Assembly (NCBI GenBank): GCA_043763625.1
Contig: JAYULL010000163.1
Span: forward strand, 24,959 to 88,958
Length of the DNA: 64,000 nt
Direction: 5' to 3'
From: Rubrolithibacter sp043763625
GTDB lineage: Bacteria; Bacteroidota; Bacteroidia; Sphingobacteriales; Sphingobacteriaceae
The stretch's first letter is position 1, and each line of letters opens with the position of its first letter. The position numbers were made by a program, and so were the translations under genes. Shown piece by piece: positions 43,814-53,399 of this stretch. Below the pieces are notes generated by a model. The model was not told where the DNA came from. It did no database searches and saw only the letters and a program-made list of their open reading frames with translations.

Positions 43814-45283
43814 TTATGGAACCAAATTACATGCAATTTTCGCCGAAAGCAGTGCCAAAGGAATTCCTCCTCCCGGATGAACGCTTCCTCCCGCAAAATA
43901 CAATCCCTTAATTTTTGAAGAGAAATTTGCGTGGCGAAGAAATGCTGCATATTTGTTGTTAGAACTCGTGCCGTAGAGCGACCCCTGATAAGAAGAAGTT
44001 TTATCTTCAATATCTCTCGGATCCAAAATTTTCTCAAAAACCAGGTAGTCTTCAACCGGCGTCTCTAATACGCGAGACAGCTTTTCCAGTATGTTCCTTC
44101 GCGCATGCTGTATAAGCTCATCCCAGTCTTGGCCCACATTTGGCGGAACATTAATCATTACGAACCAATTTTCACTGTCATTTGGTGCATCATCCTCTTT
44201 TAGCTTTGAGCTTATATTGATATAAACCGTCGGGTCGTTGTAAATGCTTTTTCTCTTCCAAATAAAATCAAACTCTTCGCAATAATTTTTGCTGAAAAAG
44301 ATGTTGTGAAGCTTTAATTGCTTGAACTTCTTTTTGATGCCCCAATAAAATATTAAGGCCGAACTGCTCCTTTCTTGACGAATTACTTTTGCGGGTGACA
44401 CCCTACTTCGCAACAGCTTTGTATAGGTGAAATATACATCCATATTGGAAATGAGGATGTTTCCCGTAACGAATTCTCCTTGCTCAGTCGTTATTCCGGT
44501 CACTGTTTTGCCGTCAAGTTTTATTTCAGCAACCTTAGTATTGTAGGTAAATTTTACCCCAAGTTCCTCAGCTAATTTTACCAGACTCAAAACAATGCTG
44601 TACATGCCTTTAACCGGAAAGAAGGCTCCGTAGAAATGCTCTAAATGAGGAATAACATTTAATGTAGCGGGGGCTTGATACGGATTAGAACCGTTATACG
44701 TGGCATATCTGTTGAAATATTCAATAGTTTTACTGTCTCTAAAAAAGCCTTTATTAGCTTTGTTCATACTTCTAAACGGATCAATTTTTAGGAAGTGCAG
44801 CAGGGAAGAGAGTGTTTTGACGTTAATGTAGCTTGAAATTTTGTGCAAGGATTTCTGCAAGAAGATATGATCGGTAATGTCATATATCTCTCGACTCTTT
44901 TTTAGAAACTTCTTAATTGATTCAGCCGTATCTGTAGTCTTGATTTCAAACTCTCGGGCTAACTTTTCTTCGTCTGCGAACGCGTCAAACAACGTTCTAT
45001 CCTCATATAAATACCGGCAAACCAAGTCCAACTGTTGGTAGTTGAAATAATCTCTCGGATTCTTTTTTGCAAGCGCAAAGAGTTCATCAACATATTGCGG
45101 CATGGTAAAAAGGCTCGGTCCTGCGTCAAAACGAAAGCCCTCGAATTGTAGTTCGCTTAGTTTTCCGCCGGGATAGGAATTGGCTTCAAAAACCTTGACG
45201 TCAAAGCCTTTTAATGCCAAACGGATTGCAGAAGCAATTCCGGCAACGCCGGCACCAATAATAATTGCCTTAGCGGTCTGCAT
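43814..45283 (-). CDS. phytoene desaturase family protein, CrtD-like carotenoid desaturase
   Basis: A 489-residue FAD enzyme. FAD motif AIIIGAGVAGIASAIRLA at the N-terminus, the conserved FDAGPSLFTMP, and the C-terminal IKGLYFAGGSVHPGGGIPLA. This family includes CrtI (phytoene to lycopene) and CrtD (3',4'-desaturase acting on hydroxylated ends). Next to a CruF-like hydratase, CrtD is more likely, but sequence alone does not decide it. It leads the operon; TATATTCG, near the -7 consensus, is found on the minus strand about 50 bases upstream. Confidence 0.85.
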   Translation of the reverse strand: MQTAKAIIIGAGVAGIASAIRLALKGFDVKVFEANSYPGGKLSELQFEGFRFDAGPSLFTMPQYVDELFALAKKNPRDYFNYQQLDLVCRYLYEDRTLFDAFADEEKLAREFEIKTTDTAESIKKFLKKSREIYDITDHIFLQKSLHKISSYINVKTLSSLLHFLKIDPFRSMNKANKGFFRDSKTIEYFNRYATYNGSNPYQAPATLNVIPHLEHFYGAFFPVKGMYSIVLSLVKLAEELGVKFTYNTKVAEIKLDGKTVTGITTEQGEFVTGNILISNMDVYFTYTKLLRSRVSPAKVIRQERSSSALIFYWGIKKKFKQLKLHNIFFSKNYCEEFDFIWKRKSIYNDPTVYINISSKLKEDDAPNDSENWFVMINVPPNVGQDWDELIQHARRNILEKLSRVLETPVEDYLVFEKILDPRDIEDKTSSYQGSLYGTSSNNKYAAFLRHANFSSKIKGLYFAGGSVHPGGGIPLALLSAKIACNLVP

Positions 45284-45455
45284 AATAAAAGCTGAAATTC
45301 AACATTATTCACCAACAATCAATTAAACGAATATAGGCATCTGTGGGAGAGAAAATGGGAATATATATTCACCTACATTCTACTGCCTGAGTCAGATTTG
45401 CCGAACTTCTATTGTTAAAAAACGTTAAAGTAACACCAAATATGGTAATTGATAT

Positions 45456-45463
45456 TATTTTTG
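45456..45463 (+). promoter_or_regulatory. -7 promoter element
   Basis: TATTTTTG matches TAnnTTTG exactly and lies only 11 bases before the ATG at 45474, implying a very short leader. Confidence 0.35.
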
Positions 45464-45473
45464 GGTCCAAGAT

Positions 45474-45884
45474 ATGAGAGCCGTTGCTATATTTTTCATG
45501 TCACTGTGTTTACTCCTTTTAGCTACATTCTGTTTTTTAAATACCAAAAATAATTTTCAAGGAATATTTTCTTTATCTGCTCTTAATAGCTGCACATCGC
45601 CACAAACCAACTTTAAGAATTTAACCGCGAGTCTCTCTTTAATAAGAAATAACAATTCGGGCGAAAAGAGAGAGGAATTTATAAGCGTAGAAAACGAGGA
45701 TGATGATGAAGAACTCATATCTGCATCAAAATATGTATTAGCAGTAAGGTTTTTCATAGCTATCTGTTCCGCTTCTTCTTTAGCATATTTCTACCGCTGC
45801 TTAAAGAATTTTCCGGCTTTTTGCAATCGATTCCCCGATACCTCCTCTCATAAATACATTAAGCAAAGAGCTCTGAGGATTTGA
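45474..45884 (+). CDS. small membrane protein, function unknown
   Basis: A 136-residue protein with an N-terminal hydrophobic segment (AIFFMSLCLLLLATFCFL), an acidic loop (SVENEDDDEELISASKY) and a second hydrophobic segment (LAVRFFIAICSASSLAYFY). I recall similar small proteins with an EDDDEE patch in Bacteroidota but no name. It is upstream of the efflux genes on the same strand with its own promoter-like element. The unusual Ser/Asn/Lys content keeps this tentative. Confidence 0.5.
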   Translation: MRAVAIFFMSLCLLLLATFCFLNTKNNFQGIFSLSALNSCTSPQTNFKNLTASLSLIRNNNSGEKREEFISVENEDDDEELISASKYVLAVRFFIAICSASSLAYFYRCLKNFPAFCNRFPDTSSHKYIKQRALRI

Positions 45885-46029
45885 TTCCTGAGCATCCGGT
45901 TACTTAAGCGGTTTGCAATTGCATGTAGTTTGATTCTATTTGCGCAATAATAGCTTTTGCCTTATAACCTATTCGGGTTCTTTTTCAAGATCCGCCATCT
46001 CATATCCAAAACTTAATCATGTAAATACA

Positions 46030-47112
46030 ATGAAGAAAACAGTCATTTTCGCAAGCTTGTTTGCCATACTTTGCTATACAAGCTGTACGACTAAAAAAGA
46101 GGAAAAACAAGAAGCCGGCAAATACGCGGTTACTACTCCTTTAAAAATGGATACTACGTATACTAAGGAGTATGTTTCGCAAATACGATCGGTACGAAAC
46201 ATCGAAATCAGGGCGCAGGAAAAAGGTTACCTGCAGAATATTTACGTTGACGAAGGGCAATTTGTGAAAGCGGGCCAACTGTTGTTTAGAATTATGCCGA
46301 AAATTTATGAGGCTGAATTTCTAAAGGCCAAGGCCGAAGCTAAAGCCGCAGAAATTGAATTACAGAATACCAAAACTCTTGCTGATAAAAATGTAGTTTC
46401 AAAAAATGAATTGGCTTTGGCGCAAGCTAAACTTGAACAGGTAAACGCCGAAGTGGCGCTGGCGAAACTACACCTCTCATTTACCGAGATTAAAGCACCC
46501 TTCGACGGCACTATCGACCGAATTCCGAAAAAGCTTGGAAGTCTTATCGACGAGGGCGAGTTACTGACCAGCCTCTCTGATAACAGTAAAATGTTTGCCT
46601 ACTTCAACGTATCAGAGCCTGAGTATTTAGACTATGAAACAAACAAAGCAAATCGAGGAGCAAGAACGGTAAGCTTGCTTTTAGCTAACAACCAACCATT
46701 AAAATACCAAGGCGTAGTAGAAACTATAGAAAGCGAATTCGACAACGAAACCGGAAATATTGCTTTTAGGGCTAGCTTCCCTAATCCCGATAGGCTGTTA
46801 AGAAACGGCGAAACAGGTAAAATTCAGATGCTTGTTCCCCTTAAAAACACTTTACTTATTCCGCAAAAAGCAACTTACGAGATACAAGATAAAAAGTACG
46901 TTTTTGTAGTGGATAAAACCGGCGTAGTGAGGTCGAGAAATATTACTGTAAGCTACAAGATGCCTGACTTATACATCGTTGCAAACGGACTTTCTGAAAG
47001 GGATAAGATTTTACTTGAAGGGGTGCAAAAAGTAAAAGACGACGATAAAATTGAATACGATTTTATCGAGCCTCAGAAAGTTGTAGCTGAGTTAAAATTA
47101 AAAGCTGAATAA
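46030..47112 (+). CDS. RND efflux periplasmic adaptor lipoprotein
   Basis: About 360 residues from MKKTVIFASLFAILCYTSCT, a lipoprotein signal (Cys19). A frame to 45940 exists but would hide this signal. It is an AcrA/MexA-type membrane fusion protein linking pump and outer-membrane channel: lipoyl half-motifs (IRAQEKGYLQNIYVDEGQFV and HLSFTEIKAPFDGTI), a coiled-coil hairpin between them, and beta-barrel domains. It starts the adaptor-pump-channel operon. Confidence 0.93.
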   Translation: MKKTVIFASLFAILCYTSCTTKKEEKQEAGKYAVTTPLKMDTTYTKEYVSQIRSVRNIEIRAQEKGYLQNIYVDEGQFVKAGQLLFRIMPKIYEAEFLKAKAEAKAAEIELQNTKTLADKNVVSKNELALAQAKLEQVNAEVALAKLHLSFTEIKAPFDGTIDRIPKKLGSLIDEGELLTSLSDNSKMFAYFNVSEPEYLDYETNKANRGARTVSLLLANNQPLKYQGVVETIESEFDNETGNIAFRASFPNPDRLLRNGETGKIQMLVPLKNTLLIPQKATYEIQDKKYVFVVDKTGVVRSRNITVSYKMPDLYIVANGLSERDKILLEGVQKVKDDDKIEYDFIEPQKVVAELKLKAE

Positions 47113-47138
47113 TGATTCGATTACTAAAAGAGTAAATC

Positions 47139-50100
47139 ATGTTTAACAAATTTATACACAGGCCCGTTCTGTCAATAGTAATATCACTTCTTATTGTGTT
47201 TTTGGGATTTCTGGCTATAACCGGACTTCCGGTAACACAATTTCCGGCTATTTCGCCGCCAAAGGTCAACGTTACTGCCGAATATCCCGGAGCAAATGGA
47301 GAGCTGATGACCAAAGCTGTACTTATTCCGTTAGAGCGTGCAATAAACGGTGTACCTGGAATGAAGTATATGGCTTCGGATGCCGGAAACGACGGTGAAG
47401 CAACCATACAAGTAATTTTTAATTTAGGAACCGACCCAAATCTAGCCGCAGTAAACGTTCAAAATCGTGTTGCATCAGTGGTAAATAAGCTTCCGCCCTT
47501 GGTGGTTCGCGAAGGTGTAAAAATCACTCGAGAAGAGTCTAATATGTTGATGTATATCAACTTGTACAGTGAAGACCCGAACACAGACCAAAAGTTCTTG
47601 TTCAACTTTGCCGATATCAACATCTTGTCTGAACTGAAACGCGTTAACGGAGTAGGTTTTGCCGATATTCTCGGAAACCGGGAGTATGCAATGCGAATTT
47701 GGCTTAAGCCCGACCGTATGCTGGCCTATAAAATCTCAGCCGAAGAGGTGATGAAAGCCTTAGACGAACAAAGCTTAGAAGCATCGCCCGGTAAAACAGG
47801 CGAAAGTTCCGGCAAGCGTTCGCAGGCATTCGAGTACGTGTTGAAATACCCCGGGAGGCTTAGCAACAAAGAAGAATACGAAAACATTGTACTAAGAGCC
47901 GGGGAAAGCGGCGAATTACTACGTTTGAAAGACGTTGCAAGTATTGAATTTGGGAGTTCTATGTACGACCTTTACTCAACCCTTAACGGCCGCTCTTCTG
48001 CCGCTATTGTAATAAAACAATCCTACGGAAGTAATGCAAGTCAGGTAATTCAAAATGTAAAAGATAAGCTGAAAGCGATTAAAGCAAATTCCTTCCCCAA
48101 AGGCATGGATTACGAAATTAGCTACGATATATCTAAGTTCTTGAATGCATCAATAGAAAAAGTGATTCATACCTTGGGTGAAGCCTTCATCTTAGTGGGT
48201 TTAGTAGTGTTTCTCTTTCTGGGCGATTGGCGCTCTACGTTAATTCCGGCAATTGCCGTTCCTGTTTCGCTCATCGGTACATTCGTTTTCATGCAAATGT
48301 TCGGTATTACGTTAAACCTGATTACGCTGTTTGCATTGGTTTTAGCTATCGGTATCGTGGTGGATAATGCCATTGTAGTTATTGAAGCTGTGTACGCGAA
48401 AATGGAAACTAAGCATCTCTCGCCGCTTAAAGCTACAATGGAAGCTATGCATGAAATCAGTGGAGCGATTATCGCTATCACATTTGTTATGGCTGCGGTA
48501 TTTGTTCCGGTCGCTTTTATGTCGGGTCCTGTCGGGATATTTTATCGTCAGTTTTCTATCACCATGGCAACTTCTATCATTCTTTCGGGAGTTGTAGCGC
48601 TAACCCTTACACCGGCATTGTGCGCCATCATGCTGAAAAACAATCATGGTAAACCGAAGAAAAAGTCGCCTGTGGATAAGATAGTTGGCAGATTTAACAA
48701 TTGGTTTAACCGTGTTACCGGGAGATATACCAATCTTTTAGGTAGAATTGTTAACCGCAGCGCAATAACTTTTACTATGCTGAGTGCCTTTTGCGCCGGA
48801 ACCTGGCTTCTAAGCGCAAACCTTCCTTCAGGTTTTATACCGAACGAGGATCAAGGAATGTTTTATGCTGTAATTCAAACTCCTCCAGGATCATCGCTCG
48901 AACGAACAAATCAAGTTGCGGAAAAGCTGCAAAAAATTGCCGGGGATATAGAAGGCGTTCAGTCCGTATCATCACTCGCAGGATATGAAATTTTAACCGA
49001 AGGAACGGGCGCAAATACCGGAACTTGTTTGGTCAATTTAAAAAGTTGGGAAGACCGAAAACATTCCGTTCAAGAAATCATGACTGAACTTGAGGATAAA
49101 TCTAAAGAGATTCTCGGTGCTACAATCGAATTCTTTCCGCCTCCTGCGGTGCCGGGCTACGGCGCTGCCGGGGGGTTCGAGTTGCGTTTGCTGGATAAAG
49201 CAGGAACCGGAGACTTTAAAAAAATGGAAAAAGCAAGTCTGGATTTTGTAAAAGAATTGAGCAAGCGACCCGAGCTATCATCAGTGTTTACTTTTTACAG
49301 TGCCAGTTTCCCGCAATATATGCTTCGTGTTGACAATGACATTGCACAGCAAAAGGGTGTTACGATTCAAAACGCGATGAATACACTGTCAACTTTAATC
49401 GGCAGTAACTACGAAACCAGCTTTATAAAATACGGCCGGCAGTATAAGGTTATGGTACAAGCACTTCCACAATATCGGGCTCTCCCGGAAGATATTTTGA
49501 AGCTGTATGTAAAAAACGATAAAAACGAAATGGTTCCTTTCTCCGCATTTATGAAAATGGAAAAGGTTTACGGCTTATCTGAAATTACGCGCCACAACAT
49601 GTATAACGCGTCCGAGATAAGCGGCTCAGCCGCGCCGGGATACAGTAGCGGCACTGCAATTAAAGCGATTAACGAAGTAGCGGAAAAAACTTTACCTAGA
49701 GGTTTTGGGATCGATTGGGCAGGCATTTCTGCCGACGAGGTAGCAAGAGGCAATGAGGCGATTTATATTTTCTTGATCTGCTTGGGATTTGTGTATTTGA
49801 TCTTAGCCGCACAATATGAAAGTTTTATCCTTCCCTTCGCAGTGATTTTATCGCTTCCGACCGGAGTCTTCGGCTCATTTTTCCTACTCAAAATAATGGG
49901 ATTGGAGAACAACATTTACGCTCAGGTTGCCTTGGTAATGCTTATCGGCTTGTTAGGTAAAAATGCAGTTTTAATAGTAGAGGTTGCAGTTCAAAAGCAT
50001 CGCTCGGGCGAAACTGTTTTAAAAGCTGCCATTCAAGGGGCTGTGACCCGGTTCCGGCCGATTTTAATGACTTCATTTGCGTTTATCGCCGGCTTAATTC

Positions 50101-50324
50101 CTCTGGTTTTTGCTCAGGGGCCCGGAGCTTTGGGTAATCGAACCATCGGTTCTGCCGCTTTAGGCGGTATGCTCTTCGGAACAATATTCGGCGTTCTCAT
50201 CGTACCGGGTTTGTATTATATCTTCGGAAGCATTGCTCAACGCCATAATTTCATAGATGAAGAAGAAAACCCGCTCACAGAGGAAATTGATCGTTACACG
50301 GAAAAAATGGATGTTTATGTTTAA
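47139..50324 (+). CDS. RND multidrug efflux pump, AcrB/MexB (HAE1) type
   Basis: A 1061-residue proton-driven pump of the inner membrane with twelve helices and two large periplasmic loops. Typical text: FIHRPVLSIVISLLIVFLG at the N-terminus, the ion-relay segment LALVLAIGIVVDNAIVVIEAV with its two aspartate-like positions, NEDQGMFYAVIQTPPGSSLE and the C-terminal GNRTIGSAALGGMLFGTIFG. It lies 26 bases after the adaptor gene and overlaps the channel gene by eight bases. Substrates are unknown. Confidence 0.95.
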   Translation: MFNKFIHRPVLSIVISLLIVFLGFLAITGLPVTQFPAISPPKVNVTAEYPGANGELMTKAVLIPLERAINGVPGMKYMASDAGNDGEATIQVIFNLGTDPNLAAVNVQNRVASVVNKLPPLVVREGVKITREESNMLMYINLYSEDPNTDQKFLFNFADINILSELKRVNGVGFADILGNREYAMRIWLKPDRMLAYKISAEEVMKALDEQSLEASPGKTGESSGKRSQAFEYVLKYPGRLSNKEEYENIVLRAGESGELLRLKDVASIEFGSSMYDLYSTLNGRSSAAIVIKQSYGSNASQVIQNVKDKLKAIKANSFPKGMDYEISYDISKFLNASIEKVIHTLGEAFILVGLVVFLFLGDWRSTLIPAIAVPVSLIGTFVFMQMFGITLNLITLFALVLAIGIVVDNAIVVIEAVYAKMETKHLSPLKATMEAMHEISGAIIAITFVMAAVFVPVAFMSGPVGIFYRQFSITMATSIILSGVVALTLTPALCAIMLKNNHGKPKKKSPVDKIVGRFNNWFNRVTGRYTNLLGRIVNRSAITFTMLSAFCAGTWLLSANLPSGFIPNEDQGMFYAVIQTPPGSSLERTNQVAEKLQKIAGDIEGVQSVSSLAGYEILTEGTGANTGTCLVNLKSWEDRKHSVQEIMTELEDKSKEILGATIEFFPPPAVPGYGAAGGFELRLLDKAGTGDFKKMEKASLDFVKELSKRPELSSVFTFYSASFPQYMLRVDNDIAQQKGVTIQNAMNTLSTLIGSNYETSFIKYGRQYKVMVQALPQYRALPEDILKLYVKNDKNEMVPFSAFMKMEKVYGLSEITRHNMYNASEISGSAAPGYSSGTAIKAINEVAEKTLPRGFGIDWAGISADEVARGNEAIYIFLICLGFVYLILAAQYESFILPFAVILSLPTGVFGSFFLLKIMGLENNIYAQVALVMLIGLLGKNAVLIVEVAVQKHRSGETVLKAAIQGAVTRFRPILMTSFAFIAGLIPLVFAQGPGALGNRTIGSAALGGMLFGTIFGVLIVPGLYYIFGSIAQRHNFIDEEENPLTEEIDRYTEKMDVYV

Positions 50325-51750
50325 AATCAAAAGATATACGAGTGCCGGTTTCTTAGGATTGTCACTTATTGCTACGGGTTGTAAAGTGCCCAAGATTGTG
50401 GAATCGACTGAGACGGGGCCTTTTCCGGCATCTTACGGAGTAAGTTCAGATACCGCAAATATTTCAACTGTTCAATGGCGCAATTTCTTTACGGACAAAA
50501 ACCTGATTAGCCTCATAGATACTGCTTTAAAAAATAATCAAGAGCTGCTGATTACTTTACAGGAAATTGAGATTGCGAAGAACGACATCAGAGTTCGAAA
50601 AGGGCAATTGCTGCCGATGGTTGCAGCAAGAGTTGGAGCGGGAATCGAGAAAGTAGGACGTTACACTAGCCAAGGCGCCGGAGATGCTTCTACCGAAATC
50701 ACCCCTGGAAAAGACGTGCCTGATCCCTTGCCGGATTTTGGCGCTTCGTTTTCCGCTAACTGGGAAGTAGACATTTGGAAGAAACTTCGCAATGCTAAAA
50801 AAGCTGCAATTACGCGTTATTTAGCAACCATTGAAGGAAAGAACTTTGTACTAACTAATTTGATTTCGGAAGTTGCAGGTTCTTATTACGAATTGTTGGC
50901 TTTGGATAATCAATTAGCAATTGTTCGCCAAAATATTCAACTGCAGAAAAATGCATTAGAAATTGTAAAGGCCCAAAAAGAGGCGGCTCGGATTACGGAA
51001 TTAGCTGTTCAAAAATTTGAAGCCGAGGTCTTAAAAACGCAGAGTTTAGAGTTTGATATTCTTCAACAGATAAAAGAAACCGAGAATGAAATTAACTTTT
51101 TATCAGGTCGATACTGCGGAGAAATTCCTCGAGACAAAAGCGACTTTTTAAACCTGACACCTAATGCCGCTTCCGCCGGAATCCCGTCTCAGCTATTAGC
51201 CAATCGTCCGGATATTAAACGGGCCGAGCTTGAATTGACGGCAGCAAAACTGGATGTAAAAGTTGCAAGAGCCGAGTTTTACCCCTCTTTAGGTATTACG
51301 GGAGCACTTGGTCTTCAAGCCTTTAAGCCTTCCTATTTGGTAAAGCTCCCCGAATCATTACTTTATTCGCTTACAGGTGATCTTGCCGGCCCGCTAATAA
51401 ATAGAAACGCCATTAAGGCGGAGTTTTACAGTGCAAATTCACGGCAATTGCAAGCCTTGTATAACTATCAACGCACTGTGTTAAATGCTTATCTCGAAGT
51501 TTCTAACCGACTTGCCAAGATTGAAAACTTAGGTAAAAGCTATGTGTTGAAGGCGAAGCAAGTTGAAGCGCTCACAAGGTCAATTAACATTTCGAACGAC
51601 TTATTTAAGTCTGCTCGGGCCGACTATCTTGAAGTTTTAATGACCCAACGCGACGCCTTGGAAGCCAGGCTTGAATTAATAGAAACTAAAAAAGAACAAC
51701 TCAAGGCAGTTACCGGAATTTACAGGAACTTGGGAGGGGGTTGGAAGTAG
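50317..51750 (+). CDS. TolC/OprM-type outer-membrane efflux lipoprotein
   Basis: About 477 residues from MFKIKRYTSAGFLGLSLIAT with lipobox ATGC (Cys22); a longer frame to 50257 lies inside the pump gene and is rejected. Two repeated TolC-like halves are seen, each with long helices, and the family's PDIKRAELELTAAKLDVKVA block. As the last gene of the operon it forms the exit channel. A strong terminator follows. Confidence 0.92.
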   Translation: MFKIKRYTSAGFLGLSLIATGCKVPKIVESTETGPFPASYGVSSDTANISTVQWRNFFTDKNLISLIDTALKNNQELLITLQEIEIAKNDIRVRKGQLLPMVAARVGAGIEKVGRYTSQGAGDASTEITPGKDVPDPLPDFGASFSANWEVDIWKKLRNAKKAAITRYLATIEGKNFVLTNLISEVAGSYYELLALDNQLAIVRQNIQLQKNALEIVKAQKEAARITELAVQKFEAEVLKTQSLEFDILQQIKETENEINFLSGRYCGEIPRDKSDFLNLTPNAASAGIPSQLLANRPDIKRAELELTAAKLDVKVARAEFYPSLGITGALGLQAFKPSYLVKLPESLLYSLTGDLAGPLINRNAIKAEFYSANSRQLQALYNYQRTVLNAYLEVSNRLAKIENLGKSYVLKAKQVEALTRSINISNDLFKSARADYLEVLMTQRDALEARLELIETKKEQLKAVTGIYRNLGGGWK

Positions 51751-51793
51751 GATAAAGCGAAAATAAAATAGGTAGCATTTACAAGATAAATAC

Positions 51794-51832
51794 CAAAAAA
51801 AACTGCAAAACTTTTCGTTTGCAGTTTTTTTT
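51794..51832. terminator. bidirectional terminator after the efflux operon
   Basis: AAAAAAACTGCAAA pairs with TTTGCAGTTTTTTTT around ACTTTTCG; runs of A and T on both sides let it work for the efflux operon (plus) and the tRNA genes (minus). Confidence 0.8.
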
Positions 51833-51834
51833 TG

Positions 51835-51906
51835 TAGCCCGTAGGGGAATCGAACCCCTGTTTCTAGAATGAAAATCTAACGTCCTAACCCCTAGACGAA
51901 CGGGCC
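51835..51906 (-). tRNA. tRNA-Glu (TTC anticodon), first copy
   Basis: On the minus strand the 72-base gene starts GGCCCGTTCGTCTAGGGGTTA, has anticodon arm TTAGA-TTTTCAT-TCTAG (anticodon TTC), and T-arm CAGGGGTTCGATTCCCCT. G1 pairs with T72 by wobble. No CCA is encoded. It differs from the second copy only in the anticodon stem and its flank. Confidence 0.95.
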
Positions 51907-51989
51907 GTGAAAATTTAAATTATACAGAAAAAATCTAAAATCTAGAAGATTTTAACTTTTAACCTTTCCTCTTTAACCTAAAAAGGAAG

Positions 51990-52061
51990 TAGCCCGTAGG
52001 GGAATCGAACCCCTGTTTCAAGAATGAAAATCTTGCGTCCTAACCCCTAGACGAACGGGCC
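51990..52061 (-). tRNA. tRNA-Glu (TTC anticodon), second copy
   Basis: Same cloverleaf as the first copy except for the anticodon stem CAAGA-TTTTCAT-TCTTG. Being upstream on the minus strand and 83 bases away, it was probably transcribed together with the first copy. No CCA is encoded. Confidence 0.95.
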
Positions 52062-52246
52062 TCAAAATCATACGATTTAGAAGTAAAAGTTCAAAAAGCT
52101 GTGCGTTTGCAAGATTTTAATTTTACCTTTTCCCTTCTAACTACATCCCAAACCTCTTACTTTTGGGTTTGCAAAGATATAATAACGTAAAATATACTAC
52201 AACATTAATGCATTAAATATTTTCGTCCTGTTAAGCCATCGGTTTA

Positions 52247-52303
52247 TTTACATTAAATTAACATTGGGTTAATCTTGATATAATCCATACTTAACATCTT
52301 TGC
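52247..52303 (+). promoter_or_regulatory. putative Pho box and promoter of pstS
   Basis: Three seven-base repeats, TTTACAT (52247), TTAACAT (52258) and TTAATCT (52269), are spaced exactly 11 bases apart, as in PhoB boxes (7-base unit plus 4-base spacer). CTTAACATCTTTGC (52290-52303) downstream holds a CAnnTTTG -7-like element. The porin gene has the same layout at the same spacing (56683-56739). Confidence 0.6.
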
Positions 52304-52321
52304 CGGTAAAGTAGAAATTAT

Positions 52322-53356
52322 ATGAAAACAAATATCTTATTACTATCTCTATCACTTTTGATAGCGGCATGCGGCGGCGGTAAGCAGAAAAATGAAAATA
52401 CTTCTTCCGGCAAGGCTGCAGCAGGAGAGATTAAGATTGACGGATCAAGCACAGTTTATCCGCTAACTGAGGCAATTGCAGAAGAGTTTAGAACAGAAGC
52501 TGCGGATGTAAGAGTAACTGTAGGCGAGTCAGGTACGGGTGGCGGATTTAAGAAGTTTTCGAGAGGAGAGATTGACATAAATGATGCTTCTCGCCCGATA
52601 AAAAAAGAGGAAATTGATTTGTGTAAGCAAAATAATGTGGATTATATAGAACTCCCTGTTTCATATGACGGATTAGCTGTAGTTGTAAACAAACAGAACA
52701 AGTTCGTCGACTACTTGACTGTTGCAGAATTAAAAAAGCTTTGGGAGCCCGAAGCTCAGGGTAAAATCAAAACGTGGAACCAAATTCGATCAAGTTTTCC
52801 TAACCAGCCTATTAATTTATACGGTGCGGGAACATCTTCCGGAACTTACGATTATTTTACGGAAGCGATAGTAGGAAAAGCAAAATCATCAAGAGGAGAT
52901 TATAACCCGAGCGAAGATGATAATATATTGGTAAAAGGAGTTTCTTCAGACCCAAACGCTTTGGGTTATTTCGGACTGGCATATTATGAAACAAATGCCG
53001 ATAAACTAAAGCTTATCCCGATTGAAGACGGAAAAGACGATAACGGTAAAGGTCCCATTGCTCCAAGTGCAGAAACTGTGAGCAACGGAACTTATCAACC
53101 TCTTTCTCGCCCACTGTTTATTTACATCAATGCGAAAACAGCAGATAGGCCGGAGATGAAATCATTTATAAAATTTTACTTGCAGAAGTCGCCGGAACTT
53201 GCCAAAGAAATAGGGGCTGTCCCGCTTGAGGCAGAGGTGTATAAACTTGCTCAAGAACGATTTGACAAAAAAATTACCGGAACACTTTTCGAGGGAGGTA
53301 AAAATACTGTTGGCGTAAAAATGAGTGATCTACTGCAAATTGAAGCGAAAAAATAA
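52322..53356 (+). CDS. pstS: phosphate ABC transporter substrate-binding lipoprotein
   Basis: A 344-residue periplasmic phosphate-binding protein, lipoprotein with Cys17 (LLIAACGGG). Phosphate contacts are visible: DGSSTVYPLTEAI, GTGGGFKKFSRGEIDINDAS and GAGTSSGTYDYF. It is the first gene of pstS-pstC-pstA-pstB-phoU, and the putative Pho box upstream predicts induction under phosphate starvation. Confidence 0.95.
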   Translation: MKTNILLLSLSLLIAACGGGKQKNENTSSGKAAAGEIKIDGSSTVYPLTEAIAEEFRTEAADVRVTVGESGTGGGFKKFSRGEIDINDASRPIKKEEIDLCKQNNVDYIELPVSYDGLAVVVNKQNKFVDYLTVAELKKLWEPEAQGKIKTWNQIRSSFPNQPINLYGAGTSSGTYDYFTEAIVGKAKSSRGDYNPSEDDNILVKGVSSDPNALGYFGLAYYETNADKLKLIPIEDGKDDNGKGPIAPSAETVSNGTYQPLSRPLFIYINAKTADRPEMKSFIKFYLQKSPELAKEIGAVPLEAEVYKLAQERFDKKITGTLFEGGKNTVGVKMSDLLQIEAKK

Positions 53357-53399
53357 ACCTTTGTTGTTTCGTTAAGAAATACGAATTATCAGGGCCGGC

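Noticed and set aside
43786..44055. 89-codon frame overlapping the end of the carotenoid desaturase gene
   Set aside because: It lies in another frame under the well-conserved FAD-binding C-terminus of the desaturase.
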